From an uncultured Mycoplasma sp. (GTDB lineage Bacteria > Bacillota_I > Bacilli_A > RF39 > UBA660), in the NCBI GenBank assembly GCA_946500895.1, contig CAMMXG010000008.1:1-52465 (forward strand): a stretch of 52,465 nucleotides of DNA. Direction: 5' to 3'. This document shows positions 14,701 to 23,856 of this stretch, one piece after another. The position numbers were made by a program, and so were the translations under genes. The notes beneath the pieces are model-generated. The model had not been told where the DNA came from. It made no database searches and was given only the letters and a program-made list of their open reading frames with translations. Every line of letters starts with the position of its first letter. Positions within the stretch are counted from its first letter, which is position 1.

Positions 14701-16039
14701 AAACAATCTCCTCAAAATTCATCGCATGACTTGCTTTTACTAAAACAATATCATTAGTTTCTAAAAAATTTTTCAAAAATTTAATAGCTTCTTCATTCGT
14801 ATTAAAATGAAAACTTTCGTTCTTATCAAATCCATTGGTTATTGCTTCTTCATTAATAAACTGAGCAAGATTTCCAATCGTAACTAAAACATCAACTTGT
14901 TCTTTGGCTACTAGAGAACCAATTTTTCGATGTATCTCTTCTCCATAATCACCTAATTCAAAAATATCACCTAAAACTGCTATTTTACGCCCCTTTAAAT
15001 GCTTCAAAACTTCTAGAGAATAAGCTACAGAATCATAACTGGCATTATAAGCATCATCAATAATCGTATAACCATTTGCCTCTTTAAACTCCATCCGATG
15101 TGATTCTGTTTTTAAATGATTTAAAACATCTTTTACTTGATCATATTCTACTTCAAATAAATCGGCGATAACAAAAGCAACCAAAGAATTATAAATAAAA
15201 GCATCTCCTATAACTGGAATATGGATTTTATGCTGATTAAGTTCATAAGAACTTCCCTTCTCATCATAAGAAATATTTTTAGCTTGATAATCACTTTCCT
15301 CATGAATACCAAAAGTAATAATTGGTGCATATTCCTGTTTCTTCGCCCATTCATGCAACAAATCATTATCATTATTTATAATAACTGGTCCAGATAGTCC
15401 CTCTAATATTTCTAATTTCGCTTTTAAAATATTTTCTCGACTACCAAGATTACCAATATGGCTTGTTCCTACATTAGTAATAATAGCAACATCCGGACGA
15501 GCAATCATACTAAGTTCTTTGATTTCACCGACATGATTCATTCCCATTTCTAAAACAACAATTTCTTCATCTTGATAATTTAAAAGTCTAAGTGACATAC
15601 CAATATTAGCATTTTCATTCTTTATAGATTTTAATACAGAATATTTTGCCTCTAGTGTATCTGCAACAATTCTTTTAGTACTAGTCTTCCCGACACTTCC
15701 TGTAATAGCAATTACAGGAACTTTAATTTCTTCTCTTTTTTTAGAAGCAAGATGCATAATAAACTCTATCGTATCATCAACTAAAATAATATTTTTATGA
15801 GAAAATTTCGTCTTTATTTCCTCTGTTAAATCAACATGCTCCAAAATACAAGTATCAGCTCCATTAAAAAAAGCATCTTTATAAAACAAATTACCATCAA
15901 AAACATCGCCTTTAATTGCTACGTAAGTATCACCAGACTGAATAGTTCTTGTATCTTTAGAGAATCCTTTAAAAGCATATTCTAAATCACCCATAATTAG
16001 TTTGGCATTACTAATTCCTAAAACATCTTTAATTTTCAC
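14678..16039 (-). CDS. murF: UDP-N-acetylmuramoyl-tripeptide--D-alanyl-D-alanine ligase
   Basis: Mur ligase of 453 residues adding D-Ala-D-Ala to the UDP-MurNAc tripeptide. Seen: the ATP loop ITGSVGKTSTK near residue 112, NENANIGM, EMGMNHVGEI, and DDAYNASYDSV in the C-terminal domain with the usual Asn. The start is GTG, 7 nt after GGAGGG. The promoter and the lon terminator overlap directly upstream. It heads a unit with mutY and ddl. Confidence 0.95.
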   Translation of the reverse strand: MKIKDVLGISNAKLIMGDLEYAFKGFSKDTRTIQSGDTYVAIKGDVFDGNLFYKDAFFNGADTCILEHVDLTEEIKTKFSHKNIILVDDTIEFIMHLASKKREEIKVPVIAITGSVGKTSTKRIVADTLEAKYSVLKSIKNENANIGMSLRLLNYQDEEIVVLEMGMNHVGEIKELSMIARPDVAIITNVGTSHIGNLGSRENILKAKLEILEGLSGPVIINNDNDLLHEWAKKQEYAPIITFGIHEESDYQAKNISYDEKGSSYELNQHKIHIPVIGDAFIYNSLVAFVIADLFEVEYDQVKDVLNHLKTESHRMEFKEANGYTIIDDAYNASYDSVAYSLEVLKHLKGRKIAVLGDIFELGDYGEEIHRKIGSLVAKEQVDVLVTIGNLAQFINEEAITNGFDKNESFHFNTNEEAIKFLKNFLETNDIVLVKASHAMNFEEIVCGIQEAN

Positions 16040-16062
16040 GATTTATCCCTCCTTAAAAAAAA

Positions 16063-16114
16063 TTATACTAAATTGCCCAGGAAAAATCCATAAATTAAGG
16101 CAAATTTAGTATAA
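16063..16114 (-). terminator. Terminator of lon overlapping the murF -10
   Basis: Arms of 15-16 nt (TTATACTAAATT...AATTTAGTATAA, one bulge) enclose a 21-nt loop on the minus strand and are followed by eight T. The 3' arm holds TAGTATAAT, a good -10 for murF, and the T-run touches the murF ribosome site AAGGAGGG. Confidence 0.8.
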
Positions 16115-16116
16115 CT

Positions 16117-18417
16117 TTACAAAAACAAATCTTCATAAATCTCTTGATAATTCTTTACTAAATGAATATCCAGTTTTCCTTGAATTTCACTTGGTACTTC
16201 TTCTAAATCAAGTTCATTTGCATAAGGAATATAAATGGTAGTTACATCACGATTGAAAGCACCAATGATTTTTTCTTTAATTCCGCCAACTTTAAGAATA
16301 TCTCCATTTAAGGATATTTCTCCGGTAAAAGCAATATTGCTAGATACACTTTTATTTAAAATAAGGCTCAAAATACTTGTTGTAATTGCAACACCTGCGC
16401 TAGGTCCATCTTTCTTAACTGCTGCTTCTAAAAAATGAAGATGAATATCTTTAATATTGAAATAGAAATCTTTTAAATTAAAGTTTTTTTGATGAGATTT
16501 AATATAACTTAAAGCAACTTTTGTCGACTCTTCCATTACTTTGCCAAGCATACCAGTGATTGTAAACTCACCCTTACCCTCAAAAATGCAAGCTTCTATT
16601 GGGATGATATCACCGCCACCAGAAGTAACCGCTAAAGCATTTACTTTACCAGTAAAATCTTCACCTTTATTTTCGAGTATATCATATTTAGGTATACCAA
16701 GATATTCTTTTAAACGAACTTTACTTATTTTTGTTCTTTCTCCTGCTTTACCAAGTAAAACCAATTTTCGAATCAATTTTTCTAAATTTCGATACAAATC
16801 TCTTACACCAGCTTCTTCAGTATAAGCCGAGATTAAATATAATAGCATATCATCACTAATAGAAATGATTTTATTTGTGATTTTATTTTCTAAAAGAATA
16901 CGAGGAATTAAATATTTTTTAGCAATATCTAACTTTTCGTAGTTTGTATAACTAGATAAATAAATAATCTCCAAGCGATCTCTTAAAGCAAGGGGAATAT
17001 CTGCATCATTATTCGCTGTTAAAATAAAGAATACATGCGATAAATCAAACGCTTCTTCAATATAATTATCGATAAATTCACTATTTTGTTCTTTATCTAG
17101 TATATCTAGTAGGACACTTGCCGGATCATCTTTACTATTAATTGTTAATTTATCGATCTCATCAATCAAAAACACTGGATTTTTACTACCGCATTTTTTT
17201 AAGCCTTGGATAATCTTACCAGGATTCGAACCCATGTAAGTTCTTCTATGTCCCATGAGTTCTGATGAGTCATTAAGACCACCCACACTAATCTTATAAA
17301 ATTTACGATTTAGAGCATTTGCGATTTCTTTCGCAATCGTTGTTTTACCAACACCTGGTGGACCTACTAAACAAATAATTGGACTCGTAATATCTTTATT
17401 ATTATTTTTTAAAGCTACATACTCTAAAATTCTTGTTTTGATTGCCTCCAATCCATAATGATGTTCATCTAGTTTTTTCTTTATATCTTCTAAATTATTA
17501 TTCTCAAAAGTTTCTTTATGCCAAGGTAAAGATAAAATCCACTCTAGATAATTTCTTATCATGGCACTTTCAGGTGATAAATCATTCGTGTATTCTAACT
17601 TTTTTATTTCATGCAAAATCTTATCATGAACAGGTTTAGCAAGTTTTAATTTTTCAAGTTCTTCATAATAACCTTGCGTAATATCATCAGAAGCCTCACC
17701 TAGTTCATGTTCAAGTATTTTTACTTTCTCTCTTAAAATAAATTCTTTTTGACTAGCCTCTAAACTATTTTCTAACTCTTTTTCAATTTTTTGATCTAAC
17801 TTTAAAACTTCGATTTCGACCTTTATATCTTTAAGTAAATTTCGAGCTCGATACATTGCATTAATTTCTTCAACATAAGCAAGCTTTTTAATAAAAGGCA
17901 TGGGAATAAAAGAACAAATCGTATCTGTTAACAGTGATAAATCATCAATAACTTTAATGTTATTTAAAATACTATTGGAAATATGACTAGAAGAAGCCAC
18001 ATATTCTTTCATAATTTCATTTAATTTTTTAATAACAGCTTTCTCTTCCACATCATCAAATTTAGGTAACTCGATATTCGTAGTTAGTGCTTCTAAAACA
18101 TCTTCATTTCCCGGATCATTTTGAAAAGAAGTAATCTTAACTCTATGAATACCTTTTAAAGTAATCCGAACATTACCATTTGGAAGTTCTATTCTGCTTT
18201 TTATTTTACAAGCAACCCCAACTTCAGGTAGATCAGCAACCTCAGGTGACTCTTCTACTTGATTATGAGGAGTAATAACTAAAATAAAACGATTATAATC
18301 TTTAACAGCTAATTTAGCTATCTCTTTACTTAGATTATTATTTAAGTCTATCTTAACTTCTTGATTGGGAAGTACGATTAAACCTTTAAGAAGCATTACT
18401 GGTAAAAGAGTATCCAT
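16117..18417 (-). CDS. lon: ATP-dependent protease Lon (LonA)
   Basis: Serine protease of 766 residues that degrades damaged and regulatory proteins. Order of parts: N-terminal substrate-binding domain (LPVMLLKGLIVLPNQEVKIDL...), coiled coil about 200-260, AAA+ module with GPPGVGKTTIAKEIA and FLIDEIDKL, and the protease domain with the Ser-Lys dyad in KKDGPSAGVAI and GGIKEKIIGAF. The start was moved from a TTG in the track to ATG 18417, which GGGAGTGAT precedes. Its own SigA promoter lies upstream. No heat-shock CIRCE or CtsR site was recognised. Confidence 0.96.
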   Translation of the reverse strand: MDTLLPVMLLKGLIVLPNQEVKIDLNNNLSKEIAKLAVKDYNRFILVITPHNQVEESPEVADLPEVGVACKIKSRIELPNGNVRITLKGIHRVKITSFQNDPGNEDVLEALTTNIELPKFDDVEEKAVIKKLNEIMKEYVASSSHISNSILNNIKVIDDLSLLTDTICSFIPMPFIKKLAYVEEINAMYRARNLLKDIKVEIEVLKLDQKIEKELENSLEASQKEFILREKVKILEHELGEASDDITQGYYEELEKLKLAKPVHDKILHEIKKLEYTNDLSPESAMIRNYLEWILSLPWHKETFENNNLEDIKKKLDEHHYGLEAIKTRILEYVALKNNNKDITSPIICLVGPPGVGKTTIAKEIANALNRKFYKISVGGLNDSSELMGHRRTYMGSNPGKIIQGLKKCGSKNPVFLIDEIDKLTINSKDDPASVLLDILDKEQNSEFIDNYIEEAFDLSHVFFILTANNDADIPLALRDRLEIIYLSSYTNYEKLDIAKKYLIPRILLENKITNKIISISDDMLLYLISAYTEEAGVRDLYRNLEKLIRKLVLLGKAGERTKISKVRLKEYLGIPKYDILENKGEDFTGKVNALAVTSGGGDIIPIEACIFEGKGEFTITGMLGKVMEESTKVALSYIKSHQKNFNLKDFYFNIKDIHLHFLEAAVKKDGPSAGVAITTSILSLILNKSVSSNIAFTGEISLNGDILKVGGIKEKIIGAFNRDVTTIYIPYANELDLEEVPSEIQGKLDIHLVKNYQEIYEDLFL

Positions 18418-18452
18418 AAAGTTAATCACTCCCATCAAAAACTTTTCTTATT

Positions 18453-18481
18453 ATTATAAATAGAAATCTTACATTTGTCTA
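18453..18481 (-). promoter_or_regulatory. SigA promoter of lon
   Basis: On the minus strand TAGACA, a 17-bp spacer and TATAAT, placing the start near 18446, about 30 nt before the lon ATG. Confidence 0.6.
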
Positions 18482-18519
18482 CACTATTTACACAAAATAT
18501 TTACCAAAAAATACCAAAT

Positions 18520-19527
18520 TTATTTTTTAAAAGCTTTTGTAAATTTTGGCCATATTCCAATCTTATCATGGGTATGTTCAGGTAGTTGATAAATATCGTG
18601 ACCAGGATATTCATTTCCTTCTACTAAAACCGGGCCTTTATCAGAAAAACATACATCCCAACCAATATAGCGCATCTCTGGAACTACTAAAGCTGCCTTT
18701 TTAACCATCTCTAAAGCTTTTTCCCAATCTGGGAAATGAAATCCTTTAATCACTTCATTTGTCGCCGGATGACACTCATAAAGGTTCTTTTTCTTATCAA
18801 TCGCTTTATCAATAACTTCCCCAGTTTCTTCATTTACAGGAGCGACCATACCACCACTATTAAAATTATCAACATATTTACCATTACCAATTCGAAAATA
18901 AGCACAAATAATATAAGGAATCCCATCATCTACAATGGTAACAATCCGCACTGTATTAATAGAGCCAGGATAAATAGAAGATACTTCCTTACATTGTTTT
19001 ATTACTTCTTCAAGCTCATAATTCATACTCTCACTAGTCAAATAATCATAAACTTCATCTAAACTCTTATAATCATGGGTATCAATTTTTTCAATTCCTT
19101 TACCACATGTACCACTAACAGGTTTAGCCATGAAAATAGTGTGTTTCTTCATAAACTTAATTACATCTTCTTTTTTACTAGAATTAACCTCAATAAAATC
19201 ACGTTTTACAAAATCTTTAAACATAGTATTGAATTCTACTTTATTTCTAAATATATGATTATATTCAGAATTATTATATTTCTTAATTAAATCATTATTT
19301 CTACCCCTAGTAATATAAGTATCACGCTCTTCATCAGTTAAATTATACATTTCAAACAAATCATAATCAGAATATCCAGCTCCATATTTAACTGCACATT
19401 CTCTCATATCATTAAAAATACTAATTCTACTTTTACCAGTCTTTTTATGAATACTATTAATCTTACTTAACATATTCTTATAATCCATCTTCATAACTCT
19501 TCCAACTAAATATTTAAAACTAGGCAT
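18520..19527 (-). CDS. ATP-grasp protein of the sugar-transfer-associated type
   Basis: Protein of 335 residues. After an N-terminal helical part (1-125) comes an ATP-grasp domain: FMAKPVSGTCGKGIEKI as the ATP-binding strand and glycine loop, PGSINTVRIVTI, GGMVAPVNEETG, and ending MRYIGWDVCFSDKGPVLVEGNEYPGHDI with the metal ligands. This pattern is that of the sugar-transfer-associated ATP-grasp family, often found with capsule or polysaccharide genes, although none is nearby. It probably joins a carboxylate to an amine; substrates unknown. Ribosome site GAGTGAT close to the ATG. It is downstream of the second SipW-type gene, separated by a terminator. Confidence 0.75.
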   Translation of the reverse strand: MPSFKYLVGRVMKMDYKNMLSKINSIHKKTGKSRISIFNDMRECAVKYGAGYSDYDLFEMYNLTDEERDTYITRGRNNDLIKKYNNSEYNHIFRNKVEFNTMFKDFVKRDFIEVNSSKKEDVIKFMKKHTIFMAKPVSGTCGKGIEKIDTHDYKSLDEVYDYLTSESMNYELEEVIKQCKEVSSIYPGSINTVRIVTIVDDGIPYIICAYFRIGNGKYVDNFNSGGMVAPVNEETGEVIDKAIDKKKNLYECHPATNEVIKGFHFPDWEKALEMVKKAALVVPEMRYIGWDVCFSDKGPVLVEGNEYPGHDIYQLPEHTHDKIGIWPKFTKAFKK

Positions 19528-19591
19528 ATAATCACTCTTTCTAAAATTATTTTATCAAAATTTAAAACATTCGTCCATTCATCTAAATAAA

Positions 19592-19623
19592 AAGTAGTTA
19601 TCTAAACTAAGAGATAACTACTT
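19592..19623 (-). terminator. Terminator of paralogue 2
   Basis: A 12-bp perfect stem (AAGTAGTTATCT/AGATAACTACTT), an 8-nt loop and TTTATTT on the minus strand. Confidence 0.85.
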
Positions 19624-19642
19624 ATTTACATTTAATTTACAA

Positions 19643-21364
19643 TTAAGATACTACATAAGGATCAGTAGATGTTCCGGATCCTGTTATAGTCACATCCGCT
19701 TTTAAATTAATTACCGGACGTACACCAAATGATCCACTTACACTATTAGCAATTAAAGAAGACATTCTATTTAAAGCAAAATTATTGGCAGTTCCATTAA
19801 AAACAGAAGGCGTCATGGTCCAATAATCTTGCGCAGTATATAAGTAAAAGCCATAATTAGACGTATTCCATACGCCCCCAGCATATGCTATTTCATCTGC
19901 TGTAATAAGTGCAGTAGGAATTTGAAAATTATCTATATTATCGCATTTAAAACTTGGGGATTTGCCATCTACAAGTCTATCATATGCAGCATAGTACTGA
20001 TACGTATAACCAGTGCTACTCCAAGAAGATCCATCTCTTAAATTTCTATCACTGCAAAATCCAGTATTAACATCAATGTATTCTTCGTAATTAATCAGAT
20101 TACTAACATACCAATTAGTTAGAGAAGTTAAAATAGCGCTATCACTATCTGAACCATGTTGAATCCCATCTGTATATTTAAAACCTACATATTCATTTTG
20201 AACAAAACTATTATTAAATACACTAGTTCCAATTTGCGTTTCTACACCTGTAGTAGTAGCTTCTGTACCTTGATACATTAAACGAATGGTTCCATCTCCA
20301 TTAATTCTGATAATTCGCCAATAAAATCCGCCAAACGAAACCCAATTATCAGTAGGATTTCCAGCAAAATAATACACCTCTCCATCATTATCATATTGAC
20401 TTTCATCTAACGATTTATAAATTGTTCCAGTAGTAATATCTGTTAACACAGTATCAAAAGAGCTTCTAGTAAGTACAGAATTGTAATTTGCTAATATCAT
20501 CTCTTTTGCTAATTTAGAAAAATACAAATAACAACTTGTTCCACTTTTTGTTAAACTACTAACTTTTAAACTATTATCAGTTAGATCCCAACTAGGTACA
20601 GCTCCATTACTACAAGTACTTTTCTCTGTATTAATTGTATACCCACTTTGTGGTATATCATTTACTTCTTCATATGTTCCATCTTCCTGTTCTATGTATG
20701 CTGCTATAATATTGATATCTGGTTCAACATCGCTTAATTCTATTGTTACTCTTCCTGTGAAAGACCCTCCTATATCACTATTTTGATTCTCTTCTAAATT
20801 TGGATATTCTAGTATTACATAATAATACATTTCTGTTCCACTTACTGTTGACGTTATAAACTCATCCGATATTAATGTTACTTTAGTATCATTAGTATTT
20901 ATTGTACCACTTGATATTGCTGTTCCTAAAGAATCTATATTTGATATAGAACACTCTTCATAGTACATCATCGCTCCATCTATAACCCCTCTTTGTTGTT
21001 CACAACTGACACTCACATCTATTTCACTACTTGTTTTATATATAATGTAGTTTAATGAAGTATTTAAAGTATCAGTTCCTTCCCATATCACATTATATGG
21101 TATTAATTCATTATCTCCTATTGCTGTCACCTTTATACTTGATACATTTTGGTGTCCTGGATAAATATCTAAATCATTAAATGTTAAATTACCATCTACT
21201 CTTAATTCTGATCCTTGTATAGTTGCTGTTGTGAAATCCGCACTACTACCACTTCCACCTATAAAATTAGAAGCAGCAAAATAAGCAAAAGATACTCCTA
21301 TTACAACAAGTAAACATGCCACTACAATCATTAACTTTTTATTCTTATTTTTCATTTTTTCCAT
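19643..21364 (-). CDS. SipW-type exported protein with C-terminal lectin-like domain (paralogue 2)
   Basis: Protein of 573 residues. The start was moved to ATG 21364, 7 nt after GGAG; the track's longer N-terminus is untranslated leader shared with paralogue 3. Residues 1-35 are basic then hydrophobic (MIVVACLLVVIGVSFAYFAAS), a SipW-type signal. Residues 35-230 are a beta-rich domain that differs in sequence from paralogues 1 and 3. The C-terminal 250 residues (NWVSFGGFYWRIIRINGDG ... FGVRPVINLKADV) are the common lectin-like domain, with the paired cysteines FCSDR and FKCDN. It is flanked by tig and the ATP-grasp gene and has its own promoter and terminator. Role unknown; surface display is likely. 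Confidence 0.7.
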   Translation of the reverse strand: MEKMKNKNKKLMIVVACLLVVIGVSFAYFAASNFIGGSGSSADFTTATIQGSELRVDGNLTFNDLDIYPGHQNVSSIKVTAIGDNELIPYNVIWEGTDTLNTSLNYIIYKTSSEIDVSVSCEQQRGVIDGAMMYYEECSISNIDSLGTAISSGTINTNDTKVTLISDEFITSTVSGTEMYYYVILEYPNLEENQNSDIGGSFTGRVTIELSDVEPDINIIAAYIEQEDGTYEEVNDIPQSGYTINTEKSTCSNGAVPSWDLTDNSLKVSSLTKSGTSCYLYFSKLAKEMILANYNSVLTRSSFDTVLTDITTGTIYKSLDESQYDNDGEVYYFAGNPTDNWVSFGGFYWRIIRINGDGTIRLMYQGTEATTTGVETQIGTSVFNNSFVQNEYVGFKYTDGIQHGSDSDSAILTSLTNWYVSNLINYEEYIDVNTGFCSDRNLRDGSSWSSTGYTYQYYAAYDRLVDGKSPSFKCDNIDNFQIPTALITADEIAYAGGVWNTSNYGFYLYTAQDYWTMTPSVFNGTANNFALNRMSSLIANSVSGSFGVRPVINLKADVTITGSGTSTDPYVVS

Positions 21365-21413
21365 CCCTTTACTCCAAACTATTCTACTACAATAAATAAA
21401 GAATTTCATTCCA

Positions 21414-21433
21414 TTCGACAAAACTTGTCAAAA
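21414..21433. promoter_or_regulatory. Inverted pair of Spo0A-box-like sites in the paralogue 2 leader
   Basis: TTCGACAAA, identical to the Bacillus Spo0A-box consensus, is followed in inverted order by TTGTCAAAA, one base from consensus. The same 20 bases lie at 40028-40047 before paralogue 3. It lies between a SigA promoter and the gene; it also contains TTGACA on the coding strand, a possible second -35. Confidence 0.5.
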
Positions 21434-21508
21434 CTTCCTATTACACAAATAGGCTCTATCATATTTAAAAAAAATTGTAGACTATAGTTATATTTTACCT
21501 ACAATACT

Positions 21509-21537
21509 AATATACATTATCATTGAGTAAAAGTCAA
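21509..21537 (-). promoter_or_regulatory. SigA promoter of paralogue 2
   Basis: TTGACT, 17 bp and TATATT on the minus strand. The same promoter with the same spacing and nearly the same flanks is found before paralogue 3. Leader about 140 nt. Confidence 0.7.
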
Positions 21538-21561
21538 TTGCTTTATGACTATTTTTGTACT

Positions 21562-21589
21562 AAAAAAGAAAGTATATTTCAACTTTCTT
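21562..21589 (-). terminator. Terminator of tig
   Basis: AAGAAAGT/ACTTTCTT with an 8-nt loop and TTTT on the minus strand, overlapping the last codons of tig. Confidence 0.8.
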
Positions 21590-22835
21590 AATTATTTTCT
21601 TTTAATATTTCAATTGCTCTATGCATCTTCATATCGTATTTAACAATATCTAAAGAGCCATAAGCTTTAAGAAGTTCCTCTTCAGTAATACCATAGTTTT
21701 CAGCCATTTCTTTAGATTTAGCTTGTACTTCTTCATCAGTGAAGTCTATCTTTTCTTCATCAGCTATAGCTTCTAGTAAATAGCGATATTTAACTCTCTT
21801 GGTAGCTTCAGGTTCCATTTGCTCATGTAATTTTTCATGAGTCATACCTGTAATAGCCATATAATCATCTAATTTAATGCCTTGCATCTTAAGTTGATCT
21901 TCAAATTGATGAATCATTCTATGAACTTCTTCATCAATGATTTCTGGATTAATTTCAACTTTCATATTACTACTAGCTTTATCTAAGCATTTCTCAACAA
22001 ATTCATCATCAATTTCAGCATTTTTACGTTCAAGTAATACTTTTTCAACTTCATTTAAGAATTCTTCTTCTGTCTTAATATTGTCATAACCTAAATCTTG
22101 ATAGAAATCTTCATTTAATTCAGGTATAATTCTTTGTTTAATTTCTCTTACTGTAACATTAAATTTAGCTTCTTTACCCTTAAGATCTGCTACATAATCA
22201 TCTGGGAATTTTAAATTTAACTCTTTTGTTTCGCCAAGTTTCATTCCAGCGACACCTTCTTCAAATCCTGGAATAAATGTATGAGAACCAATTTCTAATG
22301 GATAATTCTCACCCTTACCACCATCTAAGGCTTTACCATCAACAAATCCTTCAAAATCAATAACTGCAGTATCTCCAACTTCAACTACACCATCTTCTTT
22401 TGGAGCAATTTCTGCAAATTGATCACGAATTCTTTTTACTTCAGCATCTATTTCTTCTTTTGATACTTTTGCTTTTTCTTTCTTCAAGCCTAATTTCTTA
22501 TATTCTCCTAAAGTAACTTCAGGTTTACTAATAATTGTAAACATAAAAGTCACTTTATTTTCATTAATTTCTTTAATATCCAGTTTAGGCTCCACAACAG
22601 GCATAGTCTTTGCTTCTTCTAGTGCTTTACTATAAGCTTCATCCATAACAAAATCAACAGCATCCATAAATAAAGATTCTAATCCAAAATTCTTAACATA
22701 AACTTCTTTTGGAGCAGCTCCTTTTCTAAAGCCATCAATTGTTACTTCTTTATTTCTTTTCTTAAAAGATTTGTCTAAAGCTTTTTGCCAATCTTCACCT
22801 TCAATAGTAATTGTAATTTCTTTTACGTTTTTCAT
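21588..22835 (-). CDS. tig: Trigger factor
   Basis: Ribosome-associated chaperone and peptidyl-prolyl isomerase of 415 residues. Seen: the ribosome-docking signature GFRKG-AP near residue 36, the FKBP-like domain about 145-230 (VGDTAVIDFEGFVDGKALDGG...GFEEGVAGMKLGETKEL) and the helical C-terminal chaperone arms. In the signature, Ala replaces the usual Lys/Arg (GFRKGAAP), which may slightly change docking. Normal length. ATG 22835 has GGATG upstream. Single-gene unit with its own terminator. Confidence 0.95.
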   Translation of the reverse strand: MKNVKEITITIEGEDWQKALDKSFKKRNKEVTIDGFRKGAAPKEVYVKNFGLESLFMDAVDFVMDEAYSKALEEAKTMPVVEPKLDIKEINENKVTFMFTIISKPEVTLGEYKKLGLKKEKAKVSKEEIDAEVKRIRDQFAEIAPKEDGVVEVGDTAVIDFEGFVDGKALDGGKGENYPLEIGSHTFIPGFEEGVAGMKLGETKELNLKFPDDYVADLKGKEAKFNVTVREIKQRIIPELNEDFYQDLGYDNIKTEEEFLNEVEKVLLERKNAEIDDEFVEKCLDKASSNMKVEINPEIIDEEVHRMIHQFEDQLKMQGIKLDDYMAITGMTHEKLHEQMEPEATKRVKYRYLLEAIADEEKIDFTDEEVQAKSKEMAENYGITEEELLKAYGSLDIVKYDMKMHRAIEILKENN

Positions 22836-22942
22836 TTCTTACATCCTTTCAAACTGGTAATATTATAACTTAAATAGTTCTTTTTTACAAGTCTAAACAT
22901 CTCAAAATTTCAAAATGATATCGCAACATTCAACCAAGAAAA

Positions 22943-22967
22943 AAGCATTAATTTTTCACTAATGCTT
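22943..22967 (-). terminator. Terminator of the Rpn gene
   Basis: AAGCATTA/TAATGCTT, 9-nt loop and TTTTTT on the minus strand; the stop codon lies inside the hairpin. Confidence 0.8.
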
Positions 22968-23196
22968 CAATCTCACTTTTTGATAAATTAGTGTATTTCA
23001 TAATTGTATTAATATCCAGCCCATCTAAAAGCATATTTCTAGCTGTTTCCTTAAGTCCAACCGTTTTGCCTTCAGCCAAACCTTCAGCTATTCCTCGCTC
23101 TTTCGCATCTCTTTCTACATCATTGATTTTATCATAGATTCCTCTAACTTCTTCATCATTTACAAATCTCTCCATAAATGCTAATGCTCTTTCCAT
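22948..23196 (-). CDS. Candidate intragenic small product of the Rpn gene (RpnS-like, 82 residues)
   Basis: In the same frame as the Rpn gene, ATG 23196 is preceded by AAGGAG with an 8-nt gap, as good a ribosome site as those of real genes here. Translation would give MERALAFMERF... to the common stop, containing only the helical C-terminal domain without the nuclease. E. coli Rpn genes make such short forms, which inhibit the full nuclease. Expression is inferred from the ribosome site only. Confidence 0.5.
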   Translation of the reverse strand: MERALAFMERFVNDEEVRGIYDKINDVERDAKERGIAEGLAEGKTVGLKETARNMLLDGLDINTIMKYTNLSKSEIEALVKN

Positions 23197-23796
23197 GTTC
23201 TCATCTCCTTCTGCTATTTTTTTCATTTCTTCTACACTACCTGCCTTTATAAATTTGAGCCATTTCTCAAATCTGCTTTCAATCTTATTGTATACCATTT
23301 CCTTTACTAAATCAAGTCTAATTAAATACATTTCTAAGTATTCATCTTTCATTCTTCCATAATTGAATTTGTTTACAAATCCATAATTATTGAATATTTG
23401 AAAATTATTTAAATGATAGTTTTCTTCCATTAAATTAATACTAATCACTTTTTTAGCTAGTAAATAATCTTCTCCTCGTTCTAATTGATCAGAAAATGTT
23501 CTAGCTAAATAAGATAAACTTTTCTTAAATTCTCTTTCTCGAAAATAAGTATACATTTCTAAAGATACGATTTCATCAATATCTAAGTATGCTAGAATAT
23601 CACCATAAAATATTTTTTTGTTTCTTTTACTTCCATGCATTTCACTCTCTGCTGTTACTTTAAGACCAACTACTTTTTTCTTTACACCAATATAATCAAA
23701 GAAAGAATTTAAAAAATCACTTAAAAAGATTTCTTCTTTGAATAGATGTTTAAAACAAATATCATCTGTTAAATTTTTAAAAATCTTAATATTCAT
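22948..23796 (-). CDS. Rpn-family (PD-(D/E)xK) nuclease, recombination-promoting/transposase-like
   Basis: Protein of 282 residues of the Rpn/PF12784 family. The N-terminus has the family opening NLTDDICFKHLFKE; the nuclease core holds FYGDILAYLD and VSLEMYTYF, which place D and E where PD-(D/E)xK enzymes have them (the usual ExQ/ExK reads ExM here). The C-terminal 80 residues are helical with a G/A-x-E repeat (GIAEGLAEGKTVGL) and a helix-turn-helix-like end. Some Rpn proteins are reported to act in phage defence and to carry an intragenic inhibitor, and an internal start here fits that. Start: ATG 23796 after GGGAAG. Not linked to any mobile element. Confidence 0.82.
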   Translation of the reverse strand: MNIKIFKNLTDDICFKHLFKEEIFLSDFLNSFFDYIGVKKKVVGLKVTAESEMHGSKRNKKIFYGDILAYLDIDEIVSLEMYTYFREREFKKSLSYLARTFSDQLERGEDYLLAKKVISINLMEENYHLNNFQIFNNYGFVNKFNYGRMKDEYLEMYLIRLDLVKEMVYNKIESRFEKWLKFIKAGSVEEMKKIAEGDENMERALAFMERFVNDEEVRGIYDKINDVERDAKERGIAEGLAEGKTVGLKETARNMLLDGLDINTIMKYTNLSKSEIEALVKN

Positions 23797-23856
23797 TACA
23801 TCACTTCCCTTCGTTTTAAGATTTAATAGTTATCTTAACATAAGAAAGTGATAATA

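Noticed and set aside
18736-19062. 108-codon plus-strand ORF opposite the ATP-grasp gene
   Set aside because: Antisense shadow; the minus-strand gene has clear family motifs and a ribosome site.
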